Source: Amycolatopsis sp. QT-25 (lineage in GTDB: Bacteria > Actinomycetota > Actinomycetes > Mycobacteriales > Pseudonocardiaceae). From it: a stretch of DNA of 64,000 nt. Shown piece by piece: positions 1 to 8,644 of the stretch. A model generated the notes under the pieces. The model was given only the letters and a program-made list of their open reading frames with translations. It made no database searches and was not told the origin of the DNA. The position numbers were made by a program, and so were the translations under genes. Where the stretch lies: NCBI RefSeq assembly GCF_029369745.1, contig NZ_CP120210.1:5642001-5706000 (forward strand), given 5' to 3'. How positions within the stretch are numbered: the first letter of the stretch is position 1; every line of letters begins with the position of its first letter.

Positions 1-443
1 TCCTCGCTGTCCTGGATGATCATTCCGGCCAGCGTCGGCGACACGTACGCGTTGTCGTCGGCGATGGTGCGGATGGCGCGCAGCAGTTCGTCGCCGTCGA
101 CGTCCTTGGACAGGAAGCCCTTCGCGCCGGCCTGCATGGCGCCCAGCACCTCGGGCTGTTCGGCGTGCGCGGACACCACGAGCACCTTGTGCCCCATCTG
201 GCCCACTTCGAGCACGGCGGCGGCGTCCTGCACCCCGCGCAGCTTGAGGTCGAGGACGACGACGCTGCCGGGAGCCTGCTCCTGGACGGCGAACCGCGCG
301 ACGGAGTCGGCGACGGCGCCCAGCGCGATGTCGGGCGCTTCGGTGAGGACACGCGCGACGGCGTCCCGGTACAGCGGATGATCTTCGATCACCCCGACGT
401 TGATCGGCATGGTGCGTTTCGGCTGCTGCTCGTCTGCGTTCAC
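1..443 (-). CDS. Response regulator, NarL/FixJ type (C-terminus outside window)
   Basis: The frame stays open to the window edge, so only the receiver half is visible (about 147 codons). It starts with a GTG at 443 that overlaps the stop of the upstream regulator gene (GTGA), an arrangement typical of translational coupling; an in-frame ATG at 410 is the alternative start. The visible part has the acidic pair in IEDHP, the phospho-acceptor Asp in VVVLDL, and the lysine in GFLSKD, so it is a CheY-like receiver domain. It is strikingly similar to the next gene, sharing for instance IEDHPLYR, RVLTEA and DSVARF, so the two look like a tandem duplication. A LuxR-type DNA-binding domain is expected beyond position 1 but is not seen. 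No histidine kinase gene lies nearby in the window. Confidence 0.85.
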   Translation of the reverse strand, partial: MNADEQQPKRTMPINVGVIEDHPLYRDAVARVLTEAPDIALGAVADSVARFAVQEQAPGSVVVLDLKLRGVQDAAAVLEVGQMGHKVLVVSAHAEQPEVLGAMQAGAKGFLSKDVDGDELLRAIRTIADDNAYVSPTLAGMIIQDSE

Positions 444-1180
444 CGGCGTCCTTCGAATCCGTCCGCGTCGGCGCGGGGCACGACCGGCCGAGACGGGCCG
501 GGCACCTCCGGCGGAGACGCGAGCCCGAGCTGAATGGCCTTGCGGACCAGACCGGCCCGCCTTCTCTCTCCGAGTTTGTCACGGATCCGGTCCAGATAAC
601 CGCGGACCGTCCGGACCCCGATACCGAGGATGCGGGCGATGTCGACGTCGCGTTCACCCGCCGCGACCAGCCGCAGGACCTGCTTCTCGCGCGCGGAAAG
701 CGCGACGTCCGGAGCCGACGCGGGACGGTCGGCGTTGTCCTTGATGATCATTCCGGCCACCACCGCGGAAACGTAGGCACGGCCACGCGCGACCGTCCTG
801 ATCGCGATCAGGAGTTCGTCGACGTCAACGTCCTTGGACAGGAAGCCCTTGGCGCCGGCGGCGATCGCGCCGAGCACCTGCTCGGGCTCCGCCTGCGCGG
901 ACACCACGAGCACGTGGTGCCCCAGTTCGCACACCTGGAGCACGGCCGCCGCCCCGGCGATCCCCGGCAGGCCGAGGTCGAGCAGCACCACGCTGCCGGG
1001 CGGCTGCGGATGGACGTGGAACCGGGCGACCGAATCGACCACCGCGCCCAGTTCGATCCCTTCGGCCTCGGTGAGGACCCGGACCACGGCGTGCCGGTAC
1101 AACGGATGGTCTTCGATCACCGCGACGTCGACCCGGTCGGTCTCCGGCCTGTCTTCAGTCATCTGCACGTTTCCGCTCAC
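440..1180 (-). CDS. Response regulator, NarL/FixJ family, coupled to eccB
   Basis: 246-aa two-domain regulator. Residues about 17-135 form a CheY-like receiver with acidic residues in IEDHP, a phospho-acceptor Asp at about residue 68 (VVLLDLGLPG) and Lys in GFLSKD. Residues about 160-222 form a LuxR-type helix-turn-helix (LSAREKQVLRLVAAG, then VRTVRGYLDRIRDKLG). The ATG overlaps the TGA of eccB by 4 bp, and its own stop overlaps the GTG of a paralogous regulator, so eccB and both regulators probably share one mRNA. The family is normally phosphorylated by a sensor kinase and binds DNA as a dimer; the partner kinase is not in the window. A role in controlling the T7SS locus is inferred from position only. 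Confidence 0.93.
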   Translation of the reverse strand: MSGNVQMTEDRPETDRVDVAVIEDHPLYRHAVVRVLTEAEGIELGAVVDSVARFHVHPQPPGSVVLLDLGLPGIAGAAAVLQVCELGHHVLVVSAQAEPEQVLGAIAAGAKGFLSKDVDVDELLIAIRTVARGRAYVSAVVAGMIIKDNADRPASAPDVALSAREKQVLRLVAAGERDVDIARILGIGVRTVRGYLDRIRDKLGERRRAGLVRKAIQLGLASPPEVPGPSRPVVPRADADGFEGRR

Positions 1181-2601
1181 CCCGTCCCACCTGCCGCGGA
1201 CACCGCACGGCCCGCCTGCGCCGGATCCAGCGCGGGTCCGCGGGGCACCAGCGCCAGCAATCCATTCGGAACCGGTTGCCGTTCGGCTTGGCCGTATCCG
1301 AGGGAAGCGAGTGCCTCAGTGCTCGCCACCGGGTACTTCAGGCCCGTGTCGGTCACGACGTGGACCGTGCCGGAACCGGATTCCGCCACCACCGCGCCTC
1401 CCGACGGAGGCACGAAAACCGCGTCGGCGACCAACGCGTCCGTCCGCGCCGTCACCGGGATCGCCTTCGCACCTTGCGGCAATGGGACCCGCGCGGAGAT
1501 AACGATTCGAGAACCCTGCGCGCACAACGTCACGGACTGTCCGGTAACGGGTGCTTTTCGCGGGATCCGGTCCGGATACTCCGCGGGATCGGCCCCGCCC
1601 GCCCTCGCCGTGCCGACCTTCGGCACCGCGGCGACGTCGGCCGCGCGCACCGCGACGGGCGCCGGGACACCGGTGTAGGCGTCCGCGTTCTGCGGGGTGG
1701 TGATCAGCAGGCTCGCCTCGGTCTGGCCGATGGGCTCGAGCCCTTCGGCGTGGACGAGGTAGTACGACGTCGCGTCGCCCGGTGTCGCCATCGCGTCGAC
1801 GACGCCGAGCACCGAACCGACCCTCGTCGCGGTGCCGCCGACCTTCGGGCCGGGCCGTCCGGCGTCTTCCACCGCGCGGTGGGCCAGGTCCCGTCCGGCG
1901 GCGACGGTGCCGATCCACCGGGAGGACACCGCGATCGCCGGATAGGTGTCGAACTGCAACGCCGTGGCGGCCTCCGGAGTGAGCTTGTAGCGGCGTCCCG
2001 CCGTCACGAGATAACGCTCCCCCTCGGGCACGCGGACCACGACGGCCTGATCCCTCGGCAGGTCGACCCCGGCGGCGGGCGCGCCGAGGAGCACGGTCGT
2101 CTCCGGTTCGGCCGACGCGGGCGCGTCCTGCGTGGTCCGCGAGCAACTGGTCCACGGGGTGCTCACCAGCGCGGCCGGCGCGGGCAGCGAATCGGGCGCG
2201 CCGGGAATGCCGATCTGCGCACCACGCGGCGCCTTCGCGAGCTTGTCCGAAGGGACGGTCACGGTGGCCTCGCCGGTGCCGCCCGCCATCAACCGCGCGG
2301 AGGCGTAGTTGAGCACGGGGTGCAGCGCGCCGTCCTGGCCGAGGATGAAGCGCGCGCCGGTGCCCTCCTCGACGATCACCTTGCCGCCTGCCAGCCAGTC
2401 CTTGCCGCCGGAGGGGTTCAGCAGGCCGATCACGCCGAACACCGCGGTGACCAGCAGCGCGACACCGAGGCCGCACAGGGTTCCGACGACCAGCCTGCGG
2501 CTCGGGGCGACCGGATGGTTGGCGTCAGCCGAGACCAGTGCCGAAACCAGTCTCCTGCGGAGGAATTGGTAGGCCTGGATCTGGTCCCGCTGCGTCCACA
2601 C
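1177..2601 (-). CDS. eccB: Type VII secretion protein EccB
   Basis: 474 aa, the usual EccB length. The N-terminus begins MWTQRDQIQAYQFLRRR, the conserved cytoplasmic motif of the family, followed by one membrane helix at about residues 37-60 and a large extracytoplasmic domain. EccB is a core subunit of the ESX membrane complex together with EccC, EccD and EccE, and its periplasmic part is the site of a proposed ATPase-like activity. The gene diverges from eccE, with 146 bp between the two starts. At the 3' end it overlaps the first response regulator by 4 bp. The ATG at 2601 is used because the family motif starts there. Confidence 0.95.
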   Translation of the reverse strand: MWTQRDQIQAYQFLRRRLVSALVSADANHPVAPSRRLVVGTLCGLGVALLVTAVFGVIGLLNPSGGKDWLAGGKVIVEEGTGARFILGQDGALHPVLNYASARLMAGGTGEATVTVPSDKLAKAPRGAQIGIPGAPDSLPAPAALVSTPWTSCSRTTQDAPASAEPETTVLLGAPAAGVDLPRDQAVVVRVPEGERYLVTAGRRYKLTPEAATALQFDTYPAIAVSSRWIGTVAAGRDLAHRAVEDAGRPGPKVGGTATRVGSVLGVVDAMATPGDATSYYLVHAEGLEPIGQTEASLLITTPQNADAYTGVPAPVAVRAADVAAVPKVGTARAGGADPAEYPDRIPRKAPVTGQSVTLCAQGSRIVISARVPLPQGAKAIPVTARTDALVADAVFVPPSGGAVVAESGSGTVHVVTDTGLKYPVASTEALASLGYGQAERQPVPNGLLALVPRGPALDPAQAGRAVSAAGGTG

Positions 2602-2747
2602 GCTCCCGTCCCCCGCCGTTCGTGCCCACCCGTTCGAGGGTGCTCACGTTAGGTCTGGCCCCGGTTCGCGGTGAGGGTATTTTTTACGCCCCTCCCCCGC
2701 GCGGGGCGCGGCTACCGTCGGGCGCGTACACGGAGGAGGGGAATTCC

Positions 2748-3821
2748 TTGTCGGTTGAAGCCCCGGCCCGCCCGGTCCCGGACCAGGCGCCGGCCCACGG
2801 TGTCGCGGGCTCGGCGCCGCTGCCCTGGCTGCTGCCGATCCGCCCGCTGCAGGCGGCGCTCTGGGAGATCGCCGGGATCGCGATCCTGCTGGCCTTCACC
2901 GTGGACGGGATCCCCCGGCCCGCGCAGATCGGCGTCACCGCCGCCGCCGGCGTCCTCGTGCTGACGACGTCGGTCCGCTTCGCCGGACGTCACCTCGCGG
3001 GCTGGCTGCTCACCTGGGCCGGTCACCGGCTGAACCGCCGCGACAAGAACGAGGTACCCGATCCGCTGCACCGGCTCGCCGGTCCGGTCCGGGTACGCCA
3101 GCACGTCGACCGCGCGGGCAACCGCTTCGGTGTCGCCGAGGCCGGCGACGGCTGGAGCGCCATCGTGCGGCTCACCCCCGGCGCGATGGCAGCCGGACCG
3201 GACACGCTCGTCGCCATCCTGCGCGAGGCCTACGCGAGCACCGGGATCCCCCTGTCCAGCGCGCAACTGCTGACCTGGACCGTCCCCAATGGACAGTCGG
3301 TGCTCCGCGTCCGCTGGCTCACCGTCCGGTACCGGCCCGAGAACGCGCCGATCGCGGCGCTCGCCCGTGGCGGCGGGGAACTCGGCGCACTGCGAAGCAC
3401 CGCCTGCGCGGCGTTGCGGCTGATGGGCGCGCTGGCCGAAGCCGGATTCGAGAGCACCGTGCTCGAAGCAGGCGAAGTGGCGGAGGAATTGCGCGTCGCG
3501 CTCGGCCATGGACAGGGCGAGCCGGTGAACGGCTGGCGTTCCTGGGACTGGGGCGGCGCGTCACAGGTCTGCTACCGGCCACGGTCGGAGCGGGATCTCG
3601 CGCGGACACTGGATCTTCACGTCCCCGGAGCGGCGTTCACCGCTACTTCGTACACGCTGCGCCGGACGCCTGGCGGCCGGGAGAGGTCCGAGGTGACCAT
3701 CCGGGTCGGCGGACGGCCGGGGGCGGAAGCGGTGCGGCCGAGCGGGGTCGCGGTGCTCCCGCTGCACGGACGGCACGCGGCGGCGGTCCGGCGGACCCTG
3801 CCGCTGGCGCTGGAGAACTGA
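2748..3821 (+). CDS. eccE: Type VII secretion protein EccE
   Basis: 357 aa. The start is a TTG at 2748 preceded by a strong Shine-Dalgarno (GGAGGAGGGG at 2732-2741); extending further upstream would run into the 5' end of divergent eccB. Two membrane helices at about residues 36-51 and 59-76 are followed by a hydrophilic domain of about 280 residues, the EccE layout. EccE is the peripheral subunit of the ESX core complex and contacts mycosin in mycobacterial systems. It is tail-to-tail with eccD, and the 147 bp between their stops hold two long palindromes. The assignment rests on topology, size and its place between eccB and eccD; sequence conservation in this family is low. Confidence 0.85.
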   Translation: MSVEAPARPVPDQAPAHGVAGSAPLPWLLPIRPLQAALWEIAGIAILLAFTVDGIPRPAQIGVTAAAGVLVLTTSVRFAGRHLAGWLLTWAGHRLNRRDKNEVPDPLHRLAGPVRVRQHVDRAGNRFGVAEAGDGWSAIVRLTPGAMAAGPDTLVAILREAYASTGIPLSSAQLLTWTVPNGQSVLRVRWLTVRYRPENAPIAALARGGGELGALRSTACAALRLMGALAEAGFESTVLEAGEVAEELRVALGHGQGEPVNGWRSWDWGGASQVCYRPRSERDLARTLDLHVPGAAFTATSYTLRRTPGGRERSEVTIRVGGRPGAEAVRPSGVAVLPLHGRHAAAVRRTLPLALEN

Positions 3822-3828
3822 GGGGACG

Positions 3829-3882
3829 GTCCGTGGAGGACTCCTTTCTTCTCTGAGGGTAGGGAAGGAGTCCTCCACGGAC
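3829..3882. terminator. Stem-loop terminator after eccE
   Basis: An 18-bp perfect stem (arms 3829-3846 and 3865-3882, beginning GTCCGTGGAGGACTCC) encloses an 18-nt loop, starting 7 bp after the eccE stop. There is no long T run, as usual for high-GC actinobacterial terminators. The arm sequence GTCCGTGGAGG resembles the other palindrome family in the window (GTCCGTGAAGG). Confidence 0.65.
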
Positions 3883-3890
3883 GTTGTACA

Positions 3891-3960
3891 CACCGCAATT
3901 CGGCACCTGGTTGCGATCCTTGCGCGCGCAAGGATCGCAACCAGGTGCCGAATTGCGGTG
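3891..3960. repeat. Perfect 70-bp intergenic palindrome (family with CCGCAATTCG ends)
   Basis: The 35-bp arms are exact reverse complements with no spacer, centred between 3925 and 3926 (TGCGC|GCGCA). The palindrome lies between convergent eccE and eccD, ending 8 bp before the eccD stop. A second member of the same family, with the same outer arms (CCGCAATTCG, then CACCTGGTTGCG), lies at 30434-30501. It probably serves as a bidirectional terminator; two related copies at unrelated loci suggest a dispersed repeat. Confidence 0.85.
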
Positions 3961-3968
3961 AAGAGCGG

Positions 3969-5345
3969 TCAGCCTCGCACGGCTTCGTAGACGCCCGCGA
4001 TCATGCCGACGAACGGGATCAGCGAGAGCAGCACCAGGAACTCCACGATGTCGAGGGTCCTTGCCCAGTACGGAGAACGACGTCCCTTCGCGACACGCGT
4101 GGCGTAGGTGAGACAGACACCCGCCGCGACGACGACGGCACAGCCCGCGGCGAAGACGAAGGAACGCGGCCCGCTCGCGGCGAGCCAGAAACCGGCCACC
4201 GCCAGGGCCGCCGCGCCGAAGCCGATGAGCACGACCCGCTGCGAGCGGCCGGCGAAGGCACGCGAGCGCAGCATCAGCGCGAGACCCAGCAGGGCACACA
4301 AGCCCGCTTCCCAAGCCCCGCCGGAAGACGACAGGACCACCGAAGCCGAGACCACGACGAGCCCGAGCGCGACGAGCAGCCCGGTCAGCAACGCCTGCGC
4401 GTAAGTCGTCCCGCCGACCATGTCCTCGCCGAGCGAAGGGTCCTCGTCGGCACGGAACGCGTCCATGTCGTCGGGCACCCTGGGCAGCGGCAGCCTGCCG
4501 AGCCGCAGCGCCATCATCGGCGCGACCGCGGCCAGCGCCGTCGCCACGACGGCGACCACGGCGGCCGCCGAAACCGGGCGGAGGTCGGCCAGCAGGACGA
4601 GGGCGGTGGTGATCGCGCCGAGCCCGGCGGACACCGTCACCGCGACGAACCACGGCAGCCGGTCCGCCACCGAAACGGCCGCGATCACGCCGTACACGGT
4701 CACCACCGCGAGCCCGGCGGCCAGCGGTCCGGCCGACAGCGAGAACAGCGGATGCGGCGGCAGGATCGACATCCCGGCCAGCAGTGCGGCGCCGACCCCG
4801 GCGAGCGCGCCGGCGGCGCCTGCCTCCGCGTCGCCGTACGCGCGGCTCAGCGCGCCGCCGCCCAGCACCAGTACCAGCGCGAGCAGCCCGGTCCCGATCG
4901 GCGCCAGCACACTGCCGGACGCGGCCGCCTGCACCAGCAGCCCACCGGCGAGCAGCAGCACCACCGACGCCACGATGCCCGCCTTGCGCGCCACCGCCGG
5001 ACCCCAGCGGCCGGTGCCCGACTCGGCGACGCTGGCGATCGAGTCGACGACGTCGTCGAACAGCAGCGGACCCCGCGGGCGTTCCCGCGGGGTCAGATGG
5101 AGGACTTCGCCGTCGCGCACCTGCGCCGCCGCGACCGTGAGCCCGAGCGCGAGCGGAGCGCCGCCGAGCCGGGAGAGCACCCAGCCGGGATGCTCGGCCG
5201 ACGCCTGCCCCGAAGCACCCGCGAGCCGCACGAGCTGCGGGACGAGTTCGGCGAACGTGCTCTGCTGCGGCAGCGCCACGTCGACGCGCGCCCTCGGTGT
5301 CACCACCGTGACGCGCCGGGTGGAGCCCGCGATCGCGGCCGTCAT
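3969..5345 (-). CDS. eccD: Type VII secretion integral membrane protein EccD
   Basis: 458 aa. The N-terminal ~90 residues are a ubiquitin-like cytoplasmic domain (VTVVTPRARVDVALPQQ, then LAPHL-type strands), followed by about eleven hydrophobic helices to the C-terminus, the standard EccD topology. EccD forms the bulk of the membrane-embedded ESX pore complex. The ATG overlaps the stop of the upstream YbaB-like gene by 4 bp, so the two are probably co-translated. The 3' end faces eccE across two palindromes. Confidence 0.92.
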   Translation of the reverse strand: MTAAIAGSTRRVTVVTPRARVDVALPQQSTFAELVPQLVRLAGASGQASAEHPGWVLSRLGGAPLALGLTVAAAQVRDGEVLHLTPRERPRGPLLFDDVVDSIASVAESGTGRWGPAVARKAGIVASVVLLLAGGLLVQAAASGSVLAPIGTGLLALVLVLGGGALSRAYGDAEAGAAGALAGVGAALLAGMSILPPHPLFSLSAGPLAAGLAVVTVYGVIAAVSVADRLPWFVAVTVSAGLGAITTALVLLADLRPVSAAAVVAVVATALAAVAPMMALRLGRLPLPRVPDDMDAFRADEDPSLGEDMVGGTTYAQALLTGLLVALGLVVVSASVVLSSSGGAWEAGLCALLGLALMLRSRAFAGRSQRVVLIGFGAAALAVAGFWLAASGPRSFVFAAGCAVVVAAGVCLTYATRVAKGRRSPYWARTLDIVEFLVLLSLIPFVGMIAGVYEAVRG

Positions 5346-5671
5346 GCTTCGATCGACTTGGCGGACTCGATGACGGGCGCGAATTTGGCGCTGCTGGCCT
5401 CGGCCAGCTTCTGGAGCCCGTTGTTGACCGCCTCCAGCACGATCTCCGAGATGTCGCGCGCGTCGTACTGACGCAGCGCGCGCGGGTCGATGTCGATGGA
5501 GGTGAAGCGGCCGTCACCGCGCAGCACGACGGTGACCTCGTTCTGCCGCGAGTGCGCCTTGACCTCCATCGCCTCGACCGAACGCTGGATGCGCTGCACC
5601 TCTTCGGTCTGTTTGCGGACCTGGTCCAGCAACTCGTCCATGTCCGGCATGGCGTAGGGGTCGGTGGTCAC
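5342..5671 (-). CDS. YbaB/EbfC-family nucleoid-associated protein
   Basis: 109 aa, the length of the YbaB/EbfC family, with an N-terminal helix rich in Glu and Gln (MDELLDQVRKQTEEVQRIQ) and the family's central strand-rich part (VTVVLRGDGRFTSIDIDP). The family binds DNA as a dimer; members inside mycobacterial ESX loci (EspL type) are known. It overlaps eccD by 4 bp and the upstream gene by 4 bp. The start could be this ATG or the in-frame ATG at codon 8. Its position suggests a role in ESX regulation or substrate handling, which is inference. Confidence 0.85.
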   Translation of the reverse strand: MTTDPYAMPDMDELLDQVRKQTEEVQRIQRSVEAMEVKAHSRQNEVTVVLRGDGRFTSIDIDPRALRQYDARDISEIVLEAVNNGLQKLAEASSAKFAPVIESAKSIEA

Positions 5672-6177
5672 GAGTCTTCTCCTTCTTCTGCGGTGAAATC
5701 CCGCCGGACGTGGACGCTGCCCACGAACCGCCGGAAGTCGTCGCCGAGGTCGCGGGCCGCCTCGGGTGTCGCGGTGCAGGCGATCTGGAGGACCAGCCGC
5801 TCGGCCGGGCTCGCCCCCGGCACGGTCAGCTGCACCTGCGTCTGTACGAGCTCCTGTCCTTCGCCGGTGCGGATGCGCAGCACCTGGGTGACCCCGGGGG
5901 CGGCCGGTGTGCTGATCTCCTTGCGCAGCACCACTTCGAGCGCGGCCGTGGACCGGCCGAGGCGTTCGACGGCCTCGTCGGCGATTTCGGTGATCCTCGC
6001 CTGATCGGGTCGTTGCCCGACGCTCAAGGTGATATTGGGGGTGAACTCACCGTCCGCCGCCACGTGCACCGCCACGAAGACCGCGCCGTCGGCGCCTGCG
6101 GACGCCGGCTCGACCGCCACCCAGCCGTCGGGGATGTCGAAGCCGAGGGGGAGGGAAACCCGTTCCTCCGTGGTCAT
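5668..6177 (-). CDS. Small conserved ESX-locus protein, possible Mog1/PsbP-like fold
   Basis: 169 aa from an ATG at 6177, chosen because it follows the stop of the upstream gene by 5 bp; longer frames would overlap that gene. There is no signal peptide or membrane helix. The pattern LPLGFDIPDGWVAVEP near the N-terminus, followed by alternating strands and helices, is reminiscent of the Mog1/PsbP-like (DUF1795/LpqN) fold; this is a low-confidence resemblance. The stop overlaps the start of the YbaB-like gene by 4 bp. Its place between secreted-protein candidates and the core genes suggests a chaperone or accessory role, but no function can be assigned. Confidence 0.7.
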   Translation of the reverse strand: MTTEERVSLPLGFDIPDGWVAVEPASAGADGAVFVAVHVAADGEFTPNITLSVGQRPDQARITEIADEAVERLGRSTAALEVVLRKEISTPAAPGVTQVLRIRTGEGQELVQTQVQLTVPGASPAERLVLQIACTATPEAARDLGDDFRRFVGSVHVRRDFTAEEGEDS

Positions 6178-6182
6178 CCCGC

Positions 6183-7532
6183 TCACCACGTGCCCACGTG
6201 GGTGAGCGCGTCGTCCCATGCCTCGCCGACGGCGTTCGCGGCCTCGCCCGCCGCGCCGCTCACCGCGTCGACGGCCGCGCCGCCGTAGTCGCCGACGGTG
6301 TCCGCGATCTTCGGCAGGTCGATGTCGATCTTCGCGCCGATCCCGGCGCCGAGCCCGAGTGCGAGCCCGGCCTTGAAGTTGACCTTGAGATGTCCGGCGT
6401 CGTAAACGGCCTGACCGTCGAGTTGCGCGCCGAGTCCATATTGGAGGGTGCCGCTCGCGCCGACGCCCACCCCGGCCACGTCCGCCGCGAGTTCGCCTTC
6501 GATCTTGCCGCCGACGAAAGCTCCTGCGTGCACACCGACGCCGTGCGCGCCCGCCTGGAGTGAGCCGTTCACTTCACCACCGGCGAACGCGGTTGCCTTG
6601 GCGCTGCCCGAAGCGACGCCCCATTCGCCCTTGCGTTCGAGTTCTTCCTTGAACGCCGCCAGTTCGGCGTGCCCGGACGCCTTGAAGTCCCAGCCCTGCG
6701 AGGAGATTTTCACGTCCCAGCCCGGGGTGAAGCCGTCCTGCTCCTGCTTCCATTTGGCGTAGGTGATCTCGGTGCTGCCCCAAGCCTTGTCGCGCAGGCC
6801 TTCCGGCTTCGGCCTGCCGAACGGCGTGTCGCCGGCACGCGGCGCACGGGTGCCTTCGAGACCGTCCCAGGTGAGTTTCTTCCAGCCGGAATTGCCGAAC
6901 CACGACGGATGCGAACGCGGGCGCTTGCGGCCGTCGAGCGCTTCTCCGTTGAGCCAGTACAACGGGCCGCGGCCCCATTTGCCGAGTTCGTGCTCGATCC
7001 GGCCGGTGCCTTCCGGCGGGAACAGCCGCGCGAGTTCCTCGCTCAGTTCGTCGGCGATCTCCCGTGCCGCCTGCGCGGCGCGCTCGCCGAGCTGCCGGGC
7101 GGCGGAGATGAACGCGTCGACCGCGTTCGCGTTCGCCGTCCGCGCCTGACTGATGAGCTGCGCGGCGTACTGGTCGAACTGGGCGAGGATCGAGTCCACA
7201 CAGGACTTCGCGCCCTGCAGGGCCTGCGCGCCTCCCCGCAGCCGGTTCGACTGATCGCCCAGTTTCGTGCCGAGCTCACCGAGTTCCTGGCTGAGTTTCG
7301 CGGCCGAGGTGGAGAACGCGACGTACGCGTCGCCTTCCCAAGACGCGTTGAGCGCCTTGGCCGCCTCGCCGATCTCCTCCGCGCGACCCGAAACCGTCGA
7401 CGCCCGCTCACCGCACCGCCGGCTCGCCGCGTTCAGCGCGGCGGGATCACCGGTGACCCGCCGCTGGTACTCGACCACAAGCCGCCGGTAATTCGACAGG
7501 ATCGAACCGACGACGCCCGACGCGTCGACCAC
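6183..7532 (-). CDS. Large WXG-type ESX substrate candidate with glycine-rich C-terminal domain
   Basis: About 449 aa. The N-terminal ~170 residues are alpha-helical and contain SWEGDAYVAF, the W-x-G turn of WXG100-like T7SS substrates, at about residues 64-73. A middle Trp-rich stretch (about 195-290) leads into a C-terminal region of alternating Gly-Ala-Val strands (about 310-400), a pattern seen in polymorphic-toxin-like secreted proteins. There is no signal peptide, as expected for an ESX substrate. GTG at 7532 is favoured because GGGGGAG precedes it; GTG at 7547 is possible. It follows the 357-aa gene closely and precedes the Mog1-like gene, so it is in the same operon. Its activity is unknown. 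Confidence 0.75.
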   Translation of the reverse strand: MVDASGVVGSILSNYRRLVVEYQRRVTGDPAALNAASRRCGERASTVSGRAEEIGEAAKALNASWEGDAYVAFSTSAAKLSQELGELGTKLGDQSNRLRGGAQALQGAKSCVDSILAQFDQYAAQLISQARTANANAVDAFISAARQLGERAAQAAREIADELSEELARLFPPEGTGRIEHELGKWGRGPLYWLNGEALDGRKRPRSHPSWFGNSGWKKLTWDGLEGTRAPRAGDTPFGRPKPEGLRDKAWGSTEITYAKWKQEQDGFTPGWDVKISSQGWDFKASGHAELAAFKEELERKGEWGVASGSAKATAFAGGEVNGSLQAGAHGVGVHAGAFVGGKIEGELAADVAGVGVGASGTLQYGLGAQLDGQAVYDAGHLKVNFKAGLALGLGAGIGAKIDIDLPKIADTVGDYGGAAVDAVSGAAGEAANAVGEAWDDALTHVGTW

Positions 7533-7549
7533 ACCGCTCCCCCACACGG

Positions 7550-8623
7550 CTATCTGCCCTTCGCCGGTGAGTCGGCACCCGCATCGATGTCGATGTGCTG
7601 CTCGAAGTGCTTCCCGCCGTAGTCCATGTCGATGTCGATGTCGATGTCCTGCCCGCCCGGCGCCTGCACGGTGGACTTGCCGGTGCTCAGGTCGGTGGTG
7701 ATGGTGACCGTGTTCCCGTTGCCCGCCCCCGCTCCCGGGTACGAGCCTCCGGAACCCGCGCCACCGCCGGAGGGTCTGTCCACCGGGATCCAGGCGTCGG
7801 CTCCGCCCGGCCAGGTCCCCTGCGAGCCGTTGCCGCCCAGCGCGGGCGGCCGGTACTGGGTGAACGGCGGCGTCTCCCCCGGCGTCGTGCCACCGCCGGA
7901 AGCACCACCGCCCGAAGCACCACCGCTTGCAGCACCACCGCCGGAACCACCGACGGCGGCCTGTCCCGAACCGCCGGCGACCGAGCCCGGCGCCCGCGGG
8001 TCGGTGACCGGGGTGCCCGAGACCGCCGAGTTGCCCGCGGCGCCGTTGTCACCGGCGTCGTGCTGCCCGAACAGCTTCTGGACCTCGCCGATGATGGTGG
8101 CGATCTGGGTGATCTGGTTGGCGAGGTCGACCACGCCGAGCGCCTTGAGCAGCGCGCCGATCGCGGTGATGAACGCGCGCAGCGAAGCACTGGTGGCGGT
8201 GGAAAGCGCGACCGCGGCGCCGTAGGTCCACGGATTCGACATCAGGCCCGCGACCGTCGGGTTCACCGCCGAGACCACGGCTTTGTAGGCGGTCTGCGCG
8301 GTCTTGATCAGCGTCCCGGCGATGCCGAGCAGCTCGGCGCCCTTCTGCACGACCTGGATGATCTTGGTCAGCGAGTTCAGGGAGTCGGTGATCTTCTTCA
8401 GCGCGGAGTCCGACGCGGCGCCGGACCAGATCTTGCCCAGCTGCTCGGCGGCCTTCGTCACCTCGTTGTACATGGTGAGGAACTCGTTGGCCTTCTTGAG
8501 CACCTCGAGCACGTGCTTGGCGATCTGCTCCGGCTGTCCGGTGAGGATCTGCGGCAGGATGGTGATCGGCCCGCCCGAGGACGCCGTGGCGTCCATCGCG
8601 CTGGAATTCGGATAGGTCAGCAT
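7550..8623 (-). CDS. Putative ESX-secreted protein with WSG motif and Gly/Pro-rich tail
   Basis: 357 aa, ATG at 8623 with GGAGCG just upstream. Residues about 25-190 are helical and include IWSGAASDSAL (a W-x-G turn at about residues 65-75), then hydrophobic helices near 100-175. From about residue 205 the chain is low-complexity Gly, Ser and Pro, with a hydrophilic end rich in Asp (DIDIDIDMD at about 325). Such helical-plus-disordered architecture is common in ESX substrates of the Esp/PPE type. It is 21 bp downstream of the 259-aa gene and just upstream of the 449-aa gene. Function not recognised. Confidence 0.7.
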   Translation of the reverse strand: MLTYPNSSAMDATASSGGPITILPQILTGQPEQIAKHVLEVLKKANEFLTMYNEVTKAAEQLGKIWSGAASDSALKKITDSLNSLTKIIQVVQKGAELLGIAGTLIKTAQTAYKAVVSAVNPTVAGLMSNPWTYGAAVALSTATSASLRAFITAIGALLKALGVVDLANQITQIATIIGEVQKLFGQHDAGDNGAAGNSAVSGTPVTDPRAPGSVAGGSGQAAVGGSGGGAASGGASGGGASGGGTTPGETPPFTQYRPPALGGNGSQGTWPGGADAWIPVDRPSGGGAGSGGSYPGAGAGNGNTVTITTDLSTGKSTVQAPGGQDIDIDIDMDYGGKHFEQHIDIDAGADSPAKGR

Positions 8624-8644
8624 GGTCGCTCCTCAGGCCGGAAG

